Assembly: GCF_020733635.1 (NCBI RefSeq)
Contig: NZ_JAJFZL010000001.1
Coordinates: 1,984,001 to 2,048,000, forward strand
Length of the DNA stretch: 64,000 nt
From: Nocardia spumae
GTDB taxonomy: Bacteria > Actinomycetota > Actinomycetes > Mycobacteriales > Mycobacteriaceae
Reading direction: 5' to 3'
Below the pieces are notes generated by a model, which worked only from the letters and a program-made list of their open reading frames with translations, ran no database searches and was not told the origin of the DNA. Below, piece after piece: positions 18,393 to 27,605 of the stretch; the stretch's first letter is position 1, and the number at the start of each line of letters is the position of its first letter. Both the position numbers and the translations under genes were made by a program.

Positions 18393-19613
18393 TCAGAGCG
18401 CGGCGGAGGTATCGGCCAACGCCTGCGGATCCACCGGCTCTCCGCTCAGGATCAGTTCCTTGATCCGGTCGGTGACATCCCAGACGTTGACGTTCATCCC
18501 GGCCAGCACCCGGTTGCCCGGGTCCAGCCAGAACGCCACGAATTCGCGCCCGGCCGTATCGCCCCGGACCACCAGCGATGTCGTGGTGCCGGGAGCGACG
18601 AAGCCGGTGTACTCCATCCCGAGGTCGTACTGATCGGTGAAGAAGTACGGCAGCCGATCGTAGGTCGCGGGCCGGCCGAGCATGGTCTGCGCCGCGACGG
18701 CCGGTTGGTTGAGCGCGGTGGCCCAGTGCTCCACGCGCACGCGCTGCCCGAGGACCGGATGCTGCTGATCGGCGATATCGCCGACCGCGACGATATCCGG
18801 ATCGCTGCTGGCCAGGCTCTCGTCCACCAGAATTCCGCCGTCGACCGCGAGTCCGGCGTCGGCGGCGAGTTCGATATTCGGACGCGCGCCGACCGCGATC
18901 AGCACCGCGTCGGCATCGACCACCGAATCGTCGGCCAGCCGGACCCCGGTGGCCTTCCCATCCACGGTGACGATCTCGGCCGCCTTCACACCACAGCGCA
19001 GATCCACCCCGTGGGCGCGATGCAGTTCGCCGAAGACCGTGCCCATCGGCTCACCGAGCGCCGCCTGCAGCGGTACCGACCCCACCTCGAGCATCGTCAC
19101 CTCGAGTCCCGCGGCCCGTGCGGCGGCGGTGACCTCCAGGCCGATCCATCCGGCGCCGACAACCGCCAGCCGCCGGGCCGAGCCGAACATCGCCAGCAGC
19201 GCATCGGACTGATCGATGGTCCGCAACATGTACACGCCCTCGGCATCGGCGCCGGGAATCGGCAGCCGCCGCGAGCGTGAACCCGTCGCCAGCGCCAGTT
19301 TGTCGTAGGGGCGGGTCGAACCATCCGGAAGCGCCACGGTTTTCGATGAGCGGTCGATGGCGGACACGCTCGTCCCGAGCAGCAGTTCGACCTCGTGGTC
19401 GCGATACCACTGCTCCGATTGCACCGTGAAGTCGGCGAGCGACTGCTTGCCGAGCAGATGTTCCTTCGACAGCGGCGGCCGTTCGTAGGGTAGCTGCGTC
19501 TCCGCGCCGATCACGGTCAGTGCGCCGTCGAAGTCGTTGTCGCGCAACGACTCAGCCAGCTTCGCGGCGGCCAGACCTCCACCGACGACGACGAACCTGG
19601 ATTCTGTGGTCAT
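18393..19613 (-). CDS. FAD-dependent ferredoxin-type reductase
   Basis: This 406-residue flavoprotein resembles NADH-ferredoxin/rubredoxin reductases of P450 and dioxygenase systems (ThcD/BphA4 type). It has an N-terminal FAD dinucleotide fold ([16 protein letters not shown]), the [10 protein letters not shown] segment typical of the group, a second Rossmann fold for NADH ([17 protein letters not shown]) and the FAD-contact DIVAVGDIA. The C-terminal reductase domain is complete. The ATG at 19613 has a GGAGG box. No ferredoxin or P450 gene is adjacent, so its electron acceptor is unknown. It is divergent from the mycothiol nitroreductase gene. Confidence 0.9.
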   Translation of the reverse strand: MTTESRFVVVGGGLAAAKLAESLRDNDFDGALTVIGAETQLPYERPPLSKEHLLGKQSLADFTVQSEQWYRDHEVELLLGTSVSAIDRSSKTVALPDGSTRPYDKLALATGSRSRRLPIPGADAEGVYMLRTIDQSDALLAMFGSARRLAVVGAGWIGLEVTAAARAAGLEVTMLEVGSVPLQAALGEPMGTVFGELHRAHGVDLRCGVKAAEIVTVDGKATGVRLADDSVVDADAVLIAVGARPNIELAADAGLAVDGGILVDESLASSDPDIVAVGDIADQQHPVLGQRVRVEHWATALNQPAVAAQTMLGRPATYDRLPYFFTDQYDLGMEYTGFVAPGTTTSLVVRGDTAGREFVAFWLDPGNRVLAGMNVNVWDVTDRIKELILSGEPVDPQALADTSAAL

Positions 19614-19679
19614 GGGAAGAACCTCCGGGCAGCGGCAACCAGGGTCGCATCCGACCCTACTGTGCGATGCGCGGCGATC

Positions 19680-19706
19680 GGGAAATATCGACAACATCGC
19701 GGCGTT
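19680..19706 (+). promoter_or_regulatory. SigH-type promoter candidate
   Basis: GGGAAA at 19680-19685 is separated by 18 bases from GTT at 19704-19706. This resembles the GGAA-N17/19-GTT pattern of SigH promoters in mycolic-acid actinobacteria. It lies 55 bases before the mycothiol nitroreductase start. The M. tuberculosis homologue Rv2466c is strongly SigH dependent, which supports the reading. Confidence 0.45.
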
Positions 19707-19761
19707 GACCAATAGCGAGGGCGGTGGCGCGCGGCCTCCGCATGGTTCGAGAGGACGAAAC

Positions 19762-20424
19762 GTGAGCGATGAGACGACCACCGCCGGCGACGGCGGTTCC
19801 GGGGATCGTGTCGATTTCTGGTTCGACCCGCTGTGCCCGTGGTGCTGGATCACCTCCCGGTGGATCCTGGAGGTCGAGAAGGTTCGCGATATCGAGACGC
19901 ATTTCCATGTGATGAGCCTGGCAGTGCTCAACGAGGGCCGGGACCTGCCCGAGCAGTACGCGGAAATGATGAAATCGGCCTGGGGGCCGGTGCGGGTCGC
20001 GGTCGCGGCGGCCGCCCAGCACGGTGAGAAGGTGCTGTCGCCGCTCTACACGGCGATGGGAACCCGCATCCACAATCGCCGGGAGGAGTACGAGCGCGAG
20101 GACCGCGCCGAGACTTTCACCGCCGTCATCGCCGACGCGCTGGCCGAGGTCGGTCTCCCGGCCGAGCTGGCGGCAGCGGCCACCAGCACCGACTACGACG
20201 AGGCGCTGCGCGAGAGTCATCACGCCGGAATGGACAAGGTGGGTCCGGATGTGGGAACGCCGACCATCCACATCAACGACACCGCGTTCTTCGGACCGGT
20301 GTTGTCTCGGATCCCACGCGGTGAGGAGGCCGGAAAGGTGTGGGACGGTGCGGTAGCGCTCGCGTCCTATCCGCATTTCTTCGAGCTCAAGCGGACCCGG
20401 ACCGAGGAACCCGTCTTCGACTAG
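19762..20424 (+). CDS. DsbA-fold mycothiol-dependent reductase (Rv2466c-like)
   Basis: This 220-residue cytosolic thioredoxin-fold protein carries the active motif CPWC at residues 25-28, in the context [15 protein letters not shown]. The M. tuberculosis homologue is an oxidative-stress-induced, mycothiol-dependent reductase that also activates nitro-prodrugs. The long helical insertion expected for the FrnE-like branch is present. A GAGAGGA box precedes the GTG start. It lies next to rpiB, as in mycobacteria, with an M48 protease gene inserted between. A SigH-type promoter candidate is seen upstream. Confidence 0.9.
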   Translation: MSDETTTAGDGGSGDRVDFWFDPLCPWCWITSRWILEVEKVRDIETHFHVMSLAVLNEGRDLPEQYAEMMKSAWGPVRVAVAAAAQHGEKVLSPLYTAMGTRIHNRREEYEREDRAETFTAVIADALAEVGLPAELAAAATSTDYDEALRESHHAGMDKVGPDVGTPTIHINDTAFFGPVLSRIPRGEEAGKVWDGAVALASYPHFFELKRTRTEEPVFD

Positions 20425-20494
20425 GACACCCCGGCGTGGGACGCGGTGACCCGCGTTCCACGCCGCATCGGTGCCGACCGCATCGCGTGCCCGG

Positions 20495-21613
20495 CTACCG
20501 CGGCGGCAGACCCGGATATTCGCCGTAACCGGTGTACCCGGCGGTTTCGGTCGGCGGGCCCGACGGTGGCATCGGCTGCGATGGCAGGTACTGCGGCGGG
20601 CCGGCGACCGGCGGATATCCCGCGGGCGGCGGGGTGATGCGCGGTGGCGGAGGCCCGCTGGGGCGCAGGAACATCCGCCCGTGCCGGCTGCGGTCGCGTA
20701 GCGCCCACATACGCCAGGTCAGCACCGGGTGGGACGACATCGCGTTGATGATCCAGACGAAGAAGCCCTTCTCCCGCGGCGCCCGGTCGGCCATCTCGTC
20801 GAAGTCGACCAGCGAGTTGAGGTACTTGCCACCGGCCAGCGTCTTCATGGCACCCGGCGCACCGGCATACCGGTTGCAGAATCCGTGGTTGTCCGCGGTG
20901 TACTCCTGGGCGCGGATCAGCGAATTGCCGAGGATCGGCAGAAACGGCACCAGGAACATGCCGAGCTGCCGCCAATAGGACACATGGCCCGCCGCGATGT
21001 GGCCGACCTCGTGGCCGATGATGAACGCCAGCGCGTCGGGGTCGCGCGCCTGTCCGCCGACCTCGAACAGATCGCTGTAGACCACGACGAAGCGGCGAAA
21101 GCCGTGTCCGGAGGCGAAGGCGTTGATCTGGCCGTTGCCCAGCAGGACATAGGCGTCCGGGACGGTCGCCATGCCGAAGCGCGCCGCGGCCTCCACCACC
21201 ATCCGGTATCCCTCGGGGAATTGGGTGGGCGACATCTTCACCGCGTTGAGGCGCTGCATCGAATAGTTCGTGCCACGGCCGAACCAGAGCAGAATCGGCG
21301 CCAGAATCAACAGCAGGACGTAGTAGTTGACGGCCCCGACCAGCAGGAACAACAGCGCGATGAGATATCCGGCGGTGGTCGCCAGGATCACGACCACCAG
21401 CAGTGGGATCTCCCAGGCGTGCCGGGCCGGCATACCCCACGGGGACAACCCGGTCGTCGGTTGATGCGGTGGGACCTGTGGCGGCGAAAACGGTTGCTGC
21501 GGACCCCATCCCGGAGGGCCGAGCCTCGGATCCCACCCCGCCATACCGGTCACCGGATTCCATCCCGGCCCCTGCTGTGGTGACTGATCGGTCCTGTGAT
21601 CGTCGGACTGCAT
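20495..21613 (-). CDS. Membrane-bound M48 zinc metalloprotease
   Basis: This 372-residue protein is an HtpX/Ste24-like membrane protease. It has a 65-residue Pro/Gly-rich N-terminal tail, two hydrophobic segments at about residues 69-93 and 96-112, the zinc motif HEVGH at 201-205, and the downstream Glu237 in QEYTADNHG. The C-terminal 60 residues are again Pro-rich and probably disordered. Such enzymes are thought to degrade damaged membrane proteins. It is convergent with the mycothiol reductase gene and divergent from rpiB. The substrate is unknown. Confidence 0.88.
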   Translation of the reverse strand: MQSDDHRTDQSPQQGPGWNPVTGMAGWDPRLGPPGWGPQQPFSPPQVPPHQPTTGLSPWGMPARHAWEIPLLVVVILATTAGYLIALLFLLVGAVNYYVLLLILAPILLWFGRGTNYSMQRLNAVKMSPTQFPEGYRMVVEAAARFGMATVPDAYVLLGNGQINAFASGHGFRRFVVVYSDLFEVGGQARDPDALAFIIGHEVGHIAAGHVSYWRQLGMFLVPFLPILGNSLIRAQEYTADNHGFCNRYAGAPGAMKTLAGGKYLNSLVDFDEMADRAPREKGFFVWIINAMSSHPVLTWRMWALRDRSRHGRMFLRPSGPPPPRITPPPAGYPPVAGPPQYLPSQPMPPSGPPTETAGYTGYGEYPGLPPR

Positions 21614-21703
21614 GGGCTGAACTCTATAGAGAATCCCCGGACCCTCGCAGGGGGCGCGGAACCCGGTGCGGGGGCTTCGATACCGCCTGACACAATCTCA
21701 GCC

Positions 21704-22174
21704 ATGCGCGTATATCTGGGTGCCGACCATGCCGGCTTCGAACTGAAGAACCAAGTCAAGGATCATCTGACGCAGGCCGGCCACGACGTGGTCGACTGCG
21801 GAGCCCACGAGTACGACGCCGTCGACGATTACCCGGCCTTCTGCATCGATGCCGCGCGCCGTGTGGTCGCTGACCCGGGCAGTCTCGGCATCGTATTCGG
21901 CGGCAGCGGTAACGGTGAGCAGATCGCCGCGAACAAGGTGCCTGGTGCCCGCTGTGCGCTGGCCTGGAGCGTGGAGACCGCCAAACTTGCTCGTGAGCAC
22001 AACAATGCGCAGCTCATGGGCATCGGCGGCCGCATGCACAGCACCGAGGAGGCGTTCGCCATCATCGACACCTTCCTCGCGACTCCGTGGTCGGACGAGC
22101 AGCGCCACCAGCGTCGCATCGACATCATCGCCGAGTACGAGAAGTCCGGTCAGCCGCCGGCGGTGCAGAGCTGA
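21704..22174 (+). CDS. rpiB: Ribose-5-phosphate isomerase B
   Basis: This enzyme interconverts ribose 5-phosphate and ribulose 5-phosphate in the pentose phosphate pathway. The 156-residue protein has the RpiB signature GADHAGFELK at the N-terminus, the phosphate loop GGSGNGEQIAANK, and NAQLMGIGGR. The active-site Cys of some RpiB proteins is replaced by Ser in the GGSG loop, as in mycobacterial RpiB. CACAAT lies seven bases before the ATG and no ribosome-binding site is present, so the message may be leaderless. Confidence 0.96.
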   Translation: MRVYLGADHAGFELKNQVKDHLTQAGHDVVDCGAHEYDAVDDYPAFCIDAARRVVADPGSLGIVFGGSGNGEQIAANKVPGARCALAWSVETAKLAREHNNAQLMGIGGRMHSTEEAFAIIDTFLATPWSDEQRHQRRIDIIAEYEKSGQPPAVQS

Positions 22175-22243
22175 CGGCATCGACGGGCCGGGCCGCAGGG
22201 CCCGGTCTCGTTCGGCCGTCAGGAACGGGACGGATTTCGGTCG

Positions 22244-23059
22244 ATGCCTGAGGGACATACGCTGCATCGTCTGGCGAAGCTGCATCATCGGCGATTCGCC
22301 GGCGGCGTCGTACGGGTGTCCAGTCCGCAGGGACGTTTCGCCGACGGCGCCGCGCTGGTGGACGGCGGCATCCTCGTCAAGGCCGAGGCGTGGGGCAAAC
22401 ACCTACTGCACCATTACGATTCGGGTCTGACGGTGCACGTCCATCTCGGCCTGTACGGCACCTTCACCGAATCGCCCGCACCGCTGAGTGATCCGATCGG
22501 GCAGGTCCGGATGCGAATGATCGGTGCCGGTAAGGCGGCGCGGGCGTGGTACGGCACCGATTTGCGCGGCCCGACCGCATGTGAGGTCCTGCACGGTCCG
22601 GAGGTCGACGCGCTCACGGCGCGGCTCGGCCCGGATCCGCTGCGCCGCACCGCGGATCCCGGTCGAGCGGGCCAGCGGATCCGGCGCTCGAATCGCTCGA
22701 TCGCGGCTCTGTTGATGGATCAGTCGGTCGTCGCCGGGGTCGGCAATGTCTATCGCGCGGAAGTGCTCTTCCGGCACGGTATTTCGCCGCGGCGTCCCGG
22801 ACGCGAGGTCACGGCGACCGAATGGGACGCGCTGTGGGCGGATCTGGTCGCGCTGATGAAGGTGGGGGTGCGCAAGGGTGTGATCGTGGTGATCCGGCCG
22901 GAACACGACCGGGGAGCGCCGTCGTACGCGGTCGGAAAGCCGCGCACCTATGTCTATCGGCGAGCGGGCGATCCGTGCCGGATCTGCGCGACCACCGTCG
23001 CCCATGCCGTCCTGGAAGGGCGCAATCTGTTCTGGTGCCCGACGTGTCAGCCCGTCTGA
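22244..23059 (+). CDS. nei: Formamidopyrimidine/endonuclease VIII-type DNA glycosylase
   Basis: This 271-residue base-excision repair enzyme removes oxidised bases and cuts the abasic site. It starts MPEGHT, with the N-terminal Pro nucleophile after Met removal and the Glu next to it. The PEGHT form is typical of the Nei branch rather than MutM. The helix-two-turn-helix region includes DQSVVAGVGNVYRAE. The C-terminal zinc finger has CRIC and CPTC. It follows rpiB by 70 bases, the same order as M. tuberculosis Rv2465c-Rv2464c. Confidence 0.92.
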   Translation: MPEGHTLHRLAKLHHRRFAGGVVRVSSPQGRFADGAALVDGGILVKAEAWGKHLLHHYDSGLTVHVHLGLYGTFTESPAPLSDPIGQVRMRMIGAGKAARAWYGTDLRGPTACEVLHGPEVDALTARLGPDPLRRTADPGRAGQRIRRSNRSIAALLMDQSVVAGVGNVYRAEVLFRHGISPRRPGREVTATEWDALWADLVALMKVGVRKGVIVVIRPEHDRGAPSYAVGKPRTYVYRRAGDPCRICATTVAHAVLEGRNLFWCPTCQPV

Positions 23060-23083
23060 GTTGACCGGGACGATGGCGGGCGG

Positions 23084-23965
23084 TCAGAAGCCGCCGTCGA
23101 ATCCGCCGAAGTCACCCCCGCCGAAATCGCCGCCGCCGAAATCGCCGAAGCCGTTGCCGTCGAACCCGCCTTGGTCGTAGCCGCCGCCCTGGTCGTAACC
23201 TCCGCCTTGGTCGTAGCCGCCGCCTTGGTCATAGCCCCCGCCGTCGCCGCCTTGATCACCGCCGTCGAAACCCTGGGCGGAGTCCTGTCCGGCGTCGAAT
23301 CCGGCGTCGTAGCCCGTGCCGTAACCGTTCTCGAATCCGGCGGCGCCGTAGCCGACTCCGTGCATACCGCCGAACAGCGCATCGAAGAGCAGCACCGAAC
23401 CCACGCCCCAGGCGCCCGCGACGAGTGCGGTCTTCCACCAGGGCTCGGAGTACCAGCCCGCCGGAACGGGACGCCCGGCGACCCGGCCGCCGGGGTAGTA
23501 GTTCGGCGTCTGCGGTGACGGAGCGGGTGAGGCCTCGATCCGCCGGCCGTCGAAGTCCACGGTCCGGTCTTCGGTGACCTGCCCGGCCGAGCGCTGCCCG
23601 TCCAGTTCGGGCACCGGCGGGCCGGGGTCGAGATTCATGGCGGTGCGTGCCGCGCGTACGTAGTAGAGGCCCTCGATCGCGGTTTCCTTCGCGAGCCGGG
23701 CCTGGGTGACCGTTGTGGCCTGGTCGATCTGGGAGCCGGCGGCGTTGAGTCGTTCACCCGCGTCGGCGAGGGCTTGTTTGGAGGCCTGATCGGTACCGGT
23801 CAGGTTGTAGACCTGCCCGCCGAGCCGTTCGATGAGCCGACGCGCGTCGGCTTTGGCATCGGCCAGTTGAGTGTCTTGTCGCGTGCGTTGGTTCGAACGC
23901 CCCGCGACCGACATCGCGACGACCGCGATCAGCACGACGACCAGAAGAATCAGCAGGAGCCACAC
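23084..23965 (-). CDS. Membrane-anchored protein with glycine-rich repeat tail
   Basis: This 293-residue protein has an N-terminal membrane anchor (residues 1-22, very hydrophobic) followed by a helical region of about 100 residues (LADAKADARRLIERLGG onward). A second short hydrophobic stretch lies near residue 185, and the tail is Gly, Asp and Tyr/Phe rich. The tail contains four GYDQGG units and then FGGGDFGG units. Similar proteins occur widely in actinobacteria without a known role. The tail may be disordered and self-associating, which is inference. It is convergent with the nei gene, 24 bases apart. Confidence 0.8.
   Translation of the reverse strand: MWLLLILLVVVLIAVVAMSVAGRSNQRTRQDTQLADAKADARRLIERLGGQVYNLTGTDQASKQALADAGERLNAAGSQIDQATTVTQARLAKETAIEGLYYVRAARTAMNLDPGPPVPELDGQRSAGQVTEDRTVDFDGRRIEASPAPSPQTPNYYPGGRVAGRPVPAGWYSEPWWKTALVAGAWGVGSVLLFDALFGGMHGVGYGAAGFENGYGTGYDAGFDAGQDSAQGFDGGDQGGDGGGYDQGGGYDQGGGYDQGGGYDQGGFDGNGFGDFGGGDFGGGDFGGFDGGF
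23166..23243 (-). repeat. 18-base tandem repeat coding for GGGYDQ units
   Basis: About four 18-base units encode repeated Gly-Gly-Gly-Tyr-Asp-Gln in the tail of the membrane-anchored protein. The units differ only at a few silent positions. Such a repeat is likely to vary in copy number between strains. Confidence 0.75.
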
Positions 23966-24009
23966 ATCGACCAGCGTACCTGCCGATCGTTTGCCAAAGA
24001 CTTGCTGAA

Positions 24010-25014
24010 TCAGCCGGCGACGGCTGTGTCGTAGCCGAGCCGGGCATTGTCGAAGTCGCCCGGCTCGCTATCGGAATCGTCGAGTTCGGAGAGCGCGAAC
24101 TGTCGCTTTCCCGCGGTTTTCGCCGAATACATGGCCCGGTCGGCGCTGCGCAGCAGATCGGAGAAGTCGCACGGACGTCCGGCAGGGGAGTAGGCGGTGC
24201 CTACGCTGGCCGACATCGGAACCGGGCCGGCGTCGGTGATCACCGGGTCGTGCAGGGCGGTCAGCACGCGCATCGCGACCTCGGCGAGAGTGTTGCGGCG
24301 CGCGGGCAGTGCCAGCACGAATTCGTCTCCTCCGTAACGGCATACGACCGTTTCGTCCGGGCAGGCCGCGCGGAGCCGGCGCGAGATCTCCACCAGGACC
24401 TCATCGCCCACGGAATGGCCGTATCCGTCGTTGACCTGTTTGAAATCGTCCAGGTCGATCAGCAGCAGGCCGACCCCGCGGGTGTGGTCGGTGGCCATCA
24501 GTCGCACCCGCTCCTGCAGCAGGGACCGGTTGGCCAGGTCGGTGAGCGCGTCGTGGGTCGCCTCGTGCCGCAGCCGGTTCTGTAGTGCGGCGATCTCCTG
24601 GACCCGGACCGAGACCGCCGCCGTCAGATTTCGCTCCTGCTGGGCCAGTGCGCGCTGCTGCAGGGCCTCGGCGTAGCTGTCGATGGCGTGGCTGGCCACG
24701 AACGGCCACCGGGTGGCGACCAGGGAACCGTATTCGCCCGGTGCGAAGCCGAGGAGGGCGCGGGTGGCCGGCGCGAGCATGCGGGTGCGATCGAAGGGGG
24801 CTTCGGCCAGCCGGTACCCGATCGCCCGCGCGGCAGGCACCGGGAACGGTTCCGATTGTGCAAGATTCAACAATTCCTCGACGATGGCGGTGAACACCTG
24901 CTCGAGGTGTTCGGGCGCGACCGTCAGCCCGCTACCGGGATAGACGGCGCGAGCCCAGTCCCTGGTGGTGGCCGCGACGATGGCGGCGGTCTGCGTGTCG
25001 AGCTCGCCGGGCAT
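24010..25014 (-). CDS. GGDEF-domain diguanylate cyclase
   Basis: This 334-residue soluble protein should make cyclic di-GMP from GTP. Residues 1-145 form an uncharacterised helical sensory region ending in a coiled coil rich in Gln and Arg. The GGDEF domain follows, with DLDDFKQVNDGYGH at 187-200 and an intact GGDEF at 228-232. The RxxD product-inhibition site expected nine to six residues before the motif is absent (PDET there), so feedback inhibition is unlikely. No EAL domain is encoded nearby. A GAGGTGATC-like site precedes the ATG at 25014. Confidence 0.9.
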   Translation of the reverse strand: MPGELDTQTAAIVAATTRDWARAVYPGSGLTVAPEHLEQVFTAIVEELLNLAQSEPFPVPAARAIGYRLAEAPFDRTRMLAPATRALLGFAPGEYGSLVATRWPFVASHAIDSYAEALQQRALAQQERNLTAAVSVRVQEIAALQNRLRHEATHDALTDLANRSLLQERVRLMATDHTRGVGLLLIDLDDFKQVNDGYGHSVGDEVLVEISRRLRAACPDETVVCRYGGDEFVLALPARRNTLAEVAMRVLTALHDPVITDAGPVPMSASVGTAYSPAGRPCDFSDLLRSADRAMYSAKTAGKRQFALSELDDSDSEPGDFDNARLGYDTAVAG

Positions 25015-25757
25015 CGCCGATCACCTCGCGCAGACGTTGTCGTCGGCGCTCCGGCCGGTCACGCCCTCCGGAACGCGCTCTTTGCTTCGCGGTCGAGTAC
25101 ACCTTCGGCGCACGCTCACCGCCCCCTTTCCAGATACCCCCGTCCGGCAAAAAGGATCCTAGCAAGCCACTCGGCACCGAAAAACGCTGTTTTGCAACCT
25201 GTTCCGATACCTCACGAATGGCGATCGGCAGTGTGATCGACGCCCGGCCTGCGGCGTTACATTCGACATCCGCGTGTCGCTCACGGCGTGTTGGCGGTGA
25301 TGTTCACCCTGACGTTGGGCGGGACGACGTCATTCGTTCGCATCCCAGGTCAGACCCCTTGACGGCGAGGTGGACACCGGACCGTCCGGCGATATCCGGT
25401 GATGAGGATCACAACGAGGCGGGCCGGCTTGTGCAACTGCCCAGGATGCGATCGCGCGGGCCCCTCCGGGTCCGGTGGGCCGGTCGGCCGCTTTCGCCGA
25501 TTTGCCGAGAGTGGGAATGGTCCGACCGCCGGGCTGTGCGACGAGCCGTGGTGCGACGACCGGCCGCGAACGTCTCGTGAATACCGTTTGCTGTCGGATC
25601 GCTCCACGTCCCGTCGGGGTTTGCCCGGACCGCCACGGTCGGGGCGATGACAACTCCGTCGCGAAATCCGGGCGTGCGATTGGCATTCCGGAAGTGAAGT
25701 TCGGTACAGTCCTACACGCAGACGACATCGTGGCGATCCCATCGATGTCGTATGCCT
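25015..25757. other. Gene-free region before the tRNA pair
   Basis: No credible protein gene is found in this 743-base stretch. Open frames here lack codon bias and family similarity. It must hold the promoter of the GGDEF gene. A TAGGAT with a preceding TGC (extended -10) lies on the minus strand at 25156-25161. It also holds the tRNA promoter. The base composition is slightly richer in A/T around 25150-25200 than in the flanks. Confidence 0.5.
25680..25710 (+). promoter_or_regulatory. Promoter candidate of tRNA-Gly
   Basis: TTGGCA at 25680-25685 and TACAGT at 25705-25710 resemble housekeeping -35 and -10 boxes, 19 bases apart. The -10 box lies 47 bases before the mature tRNA. The spacing is slightly long, so confidence is moderate. 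Confidence 0.35.
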
Positions 25758-25828
<71 letters not shown>

Positions 25829-25907
25829 CCGATGAGGGGATTGTCCGCAATCCTCGGCCGCCGGATCCCGTCCATCGGGAGGCGCCAGCGGAGCCGCTGG
25901 ACGACAA

Positions 25908-25984
25908 CGGGATGTAGCGCAGCTTGGTAGCGCATCCGCTTTGGGAGCGGAGGGTCGCAGGTTCAAATCCTGTCATCCCGACCA
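25908..25984 (+). tRNA. tRNA-Pro (anticodon TGG)
   Basis: A complete cloverleaf is present with acceptor stem CGGGATG/CATCCCG, anticodon stem TCCGC/GCGGA around loop TTTGGGA, and T loop TTCAAAT. The anticodon TGG reads CCA and related Pro codons. The terminal CCA is encoded at 25982-25984. Confidence 0.95.
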
Positions 25985-26135
25985 GAACAATTCGGCCTCG
26001 ACCAGCATGCTGCCGGTCGGGGCCATTTCTTTTCCGCCGGAGCTGGTGGGTGGCAGGGCGATCCGGCCGGGAGACGGCGACGGCCGCCACGGATGTCCGT
26101 AGCGGCCGGTGTGCCGGGATGGATCGCCGCGAATG

Positions 26136-26417
26136 CTATTCGACGTACTCGCCGAAGTGGGCGGTGTTCTGGATCGACTGGACCCGCAGCCGGACCGATT
26201 CGCCTCGCACGGTGGTCTCCACGACGTCGCCGACCACGTGGCCGAGCAGTTCCCGGCTCGCCGGGGCGCTCTCGGGGTATCTGCCCTGGGCGAGATCGGC
26301 CGCGTCGTCGGGCACGATCATGTAGTCGAACTGGTCGACGATGTTGTCGTCCGCGTCAAGCTGGGAAACGAGCAGCTGGGAGTACACCAGCACGATGGTG
26401 AGCTTGGGAAGCGTCAT
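26136..26417 (-). CDS. Small protein with GreA/GreB C-terminal-like domain
   Basis: This 93-residue protein resembles only the FKBP-like C-terminal domain of GreA/GreB elongation factors, as in SRELLGHVVGDVVETTVRGESVRL. It lacks the N-terminal coiled coil that enters the RNA polymerase channel. It could bind RNA polymerase and compete with GreA, or serve in another role. The ATG at 26417 with a GAGG box is chosen over an in-frame start 26 codons upstream that adds unrelated residues. It lies alone and divergent from the FAH-family gene. Confidence 0.75.
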   Translation of the reverse strand: MTLPKLTIVLVYSQLLVSQLDADDNIVDQFDYMIVPDDAADLAQGRYPESAPASRELLGHVVGDVVETTVRGESVRLRVQSIQNTAHFGEYVE

Positions 26418-26638
26418 CTGGCCTCTTTCCTGAGACGGGCGCCCGGCCGCTTGCCGGGCACCTGTACATCCGTCTACGAGAGTGTGCTGTTTCACATCCC
26501 GGTGTTCTCGCGAACTGCGATGGAAAGGCCACCCCGCCCACGAGCCCTTGCTACCCGGCGGCGCGGCTGATACCCGGCGGCGCGGCGCCGGGTGTGTGGT
26601 GCGAACCGATACTGTGCGGTCGGAGAAACGGAGATGAC

Positions 26639-27595
26639 ATGGGATCCGGACCCGATGCGTTCGAATTTCCGCGGATGCGGCGAATCCTCGACCTCGCCGC
26701 GGGCCGGATCGACCCGCAGGTCGATACCGGGGCCGGGTGGCGGACGCTCGAAAGCGGCAGCAGCCCTGCCGCTTTCGCTCTTCCCAGCCCGTTCACCGCG
26801 GAATTCGAGCTCGCCCGCTACGCCGCACTGGGGCTGGCGGACGGGGCCGAGGTCTTGCCGGTGTGCCCGGCATCGTTCCGGGATTTCATGCTGTTCGAGA
26901 AGCACGCGATCGCCGGTGCGCGCGGTATGGCCCGGCGGTTCGTGCCCGCCGGCTACCGGATCGGCCGGCTGTACGAGACGCTGACCCGCCGCACCTTTCC
27001 GCCGTTCCGGCCGCACGCGCTGTGGTATCGCGAGCCGATCTACTACATGTCCAACGCGCTGACCATCGTGCCCTCGGGAGTGCCGATCGGTTTCCCGTCC
27101 TACAGTCGCGCACTGGATTTCGAACTCGAACTGGGTGTGGTGCTGGCCGCGCCGCTGCGCGACGCGACCGTCGAGCAGGCCCGCGCCGCGATCGGCGCGG
27201 TGGTGGTGGTCAACGACTTCTCGGCTCGCGACCGGCAGCTCGCGGAGATGCGGTCGGGATTCGGGCCGCAACGATCGAAGCATTTCGCTACCTCGATGTC
27301 GGCGACCGCGGTCGCCGCGACGGCGGTGTCCGACCGCCTCGACAACCTGACGGCCACCGTGGCCGTGAACGGGGAAACACTGGCGCGCACCGGCACTCGG
27401 GGGATGCGATATCCGATCGCCGAGGCGATCGCGCACGTCTCCCGTAGTGAGCAGCTCTATCCCGGCGAACTCCTGTCCACCGGCACGCTGCCGGGCGGCA
27501 GCGGGATGGAGCTGGGCCGCTGGCTCGCGGCCGGCGGCGAGCTGCGCCTGGAAATCGACGGTATCGGCGTCATCGAACACCGAATCCAGCAGTGA
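26639..27595 (+). CDS. Fumarylacetoacetate hydrolase-family protein
   Basis: This 318-residue protein has the FAH C-terminal fold. The metal-binding segment ALDFELELGVVL, then VVVNDFSARDRQ and the final LLSTGTLPGGSGMELGRWLAAGGELRLEIDGIG are all characteristic. The enzyme should cleave a C-C bond in a 2-oxo or beta-diketo acid with Mg2+. The true substrate is unknown because no tyrosine degradation genes adjoin. The ATG at 26639 has a GGAGA site five bases upstream. The following MBL hydrolase gene begins only 11 bases after the stop, so the two form an operon. Confidence 0.88.
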   Translation: MGSGPDAFEFPRMRRILDLAAGRIDPQVDTGAGWRTLESGSSPAAFALPSPFTAEFELARYAALGLADGAEVLPVCPASFRDFMLFEKHAIAGARGMARRFVPAGYRIGRLYETLTRRTFPPFRPHALWYREPIYYMSNALTIVPSGVPIGFPSYSRALDFELELGVVLAAPLRDATVEQARAAIGAVVVVNDFSARDRQLAEMRSGFGPQRSKHFATSMSATAVAATAVSDRLDNLTATVAVNGETLARTGTRGMRYPIAEAIAHVSRSEQLYPGELLSTGTLPGGSGMELGRWLAAGGELRLEIDGIGVIEHRIQQ

Positions 27596-27605
27596 GGATC
27601 ACTTC

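Noticed and set aside
23166..23243. CRISPR-like short repeats
   Set aside because: The units are contiguous without spacers, keep one reading frame and encode GGGYDQ repeats of a protein.
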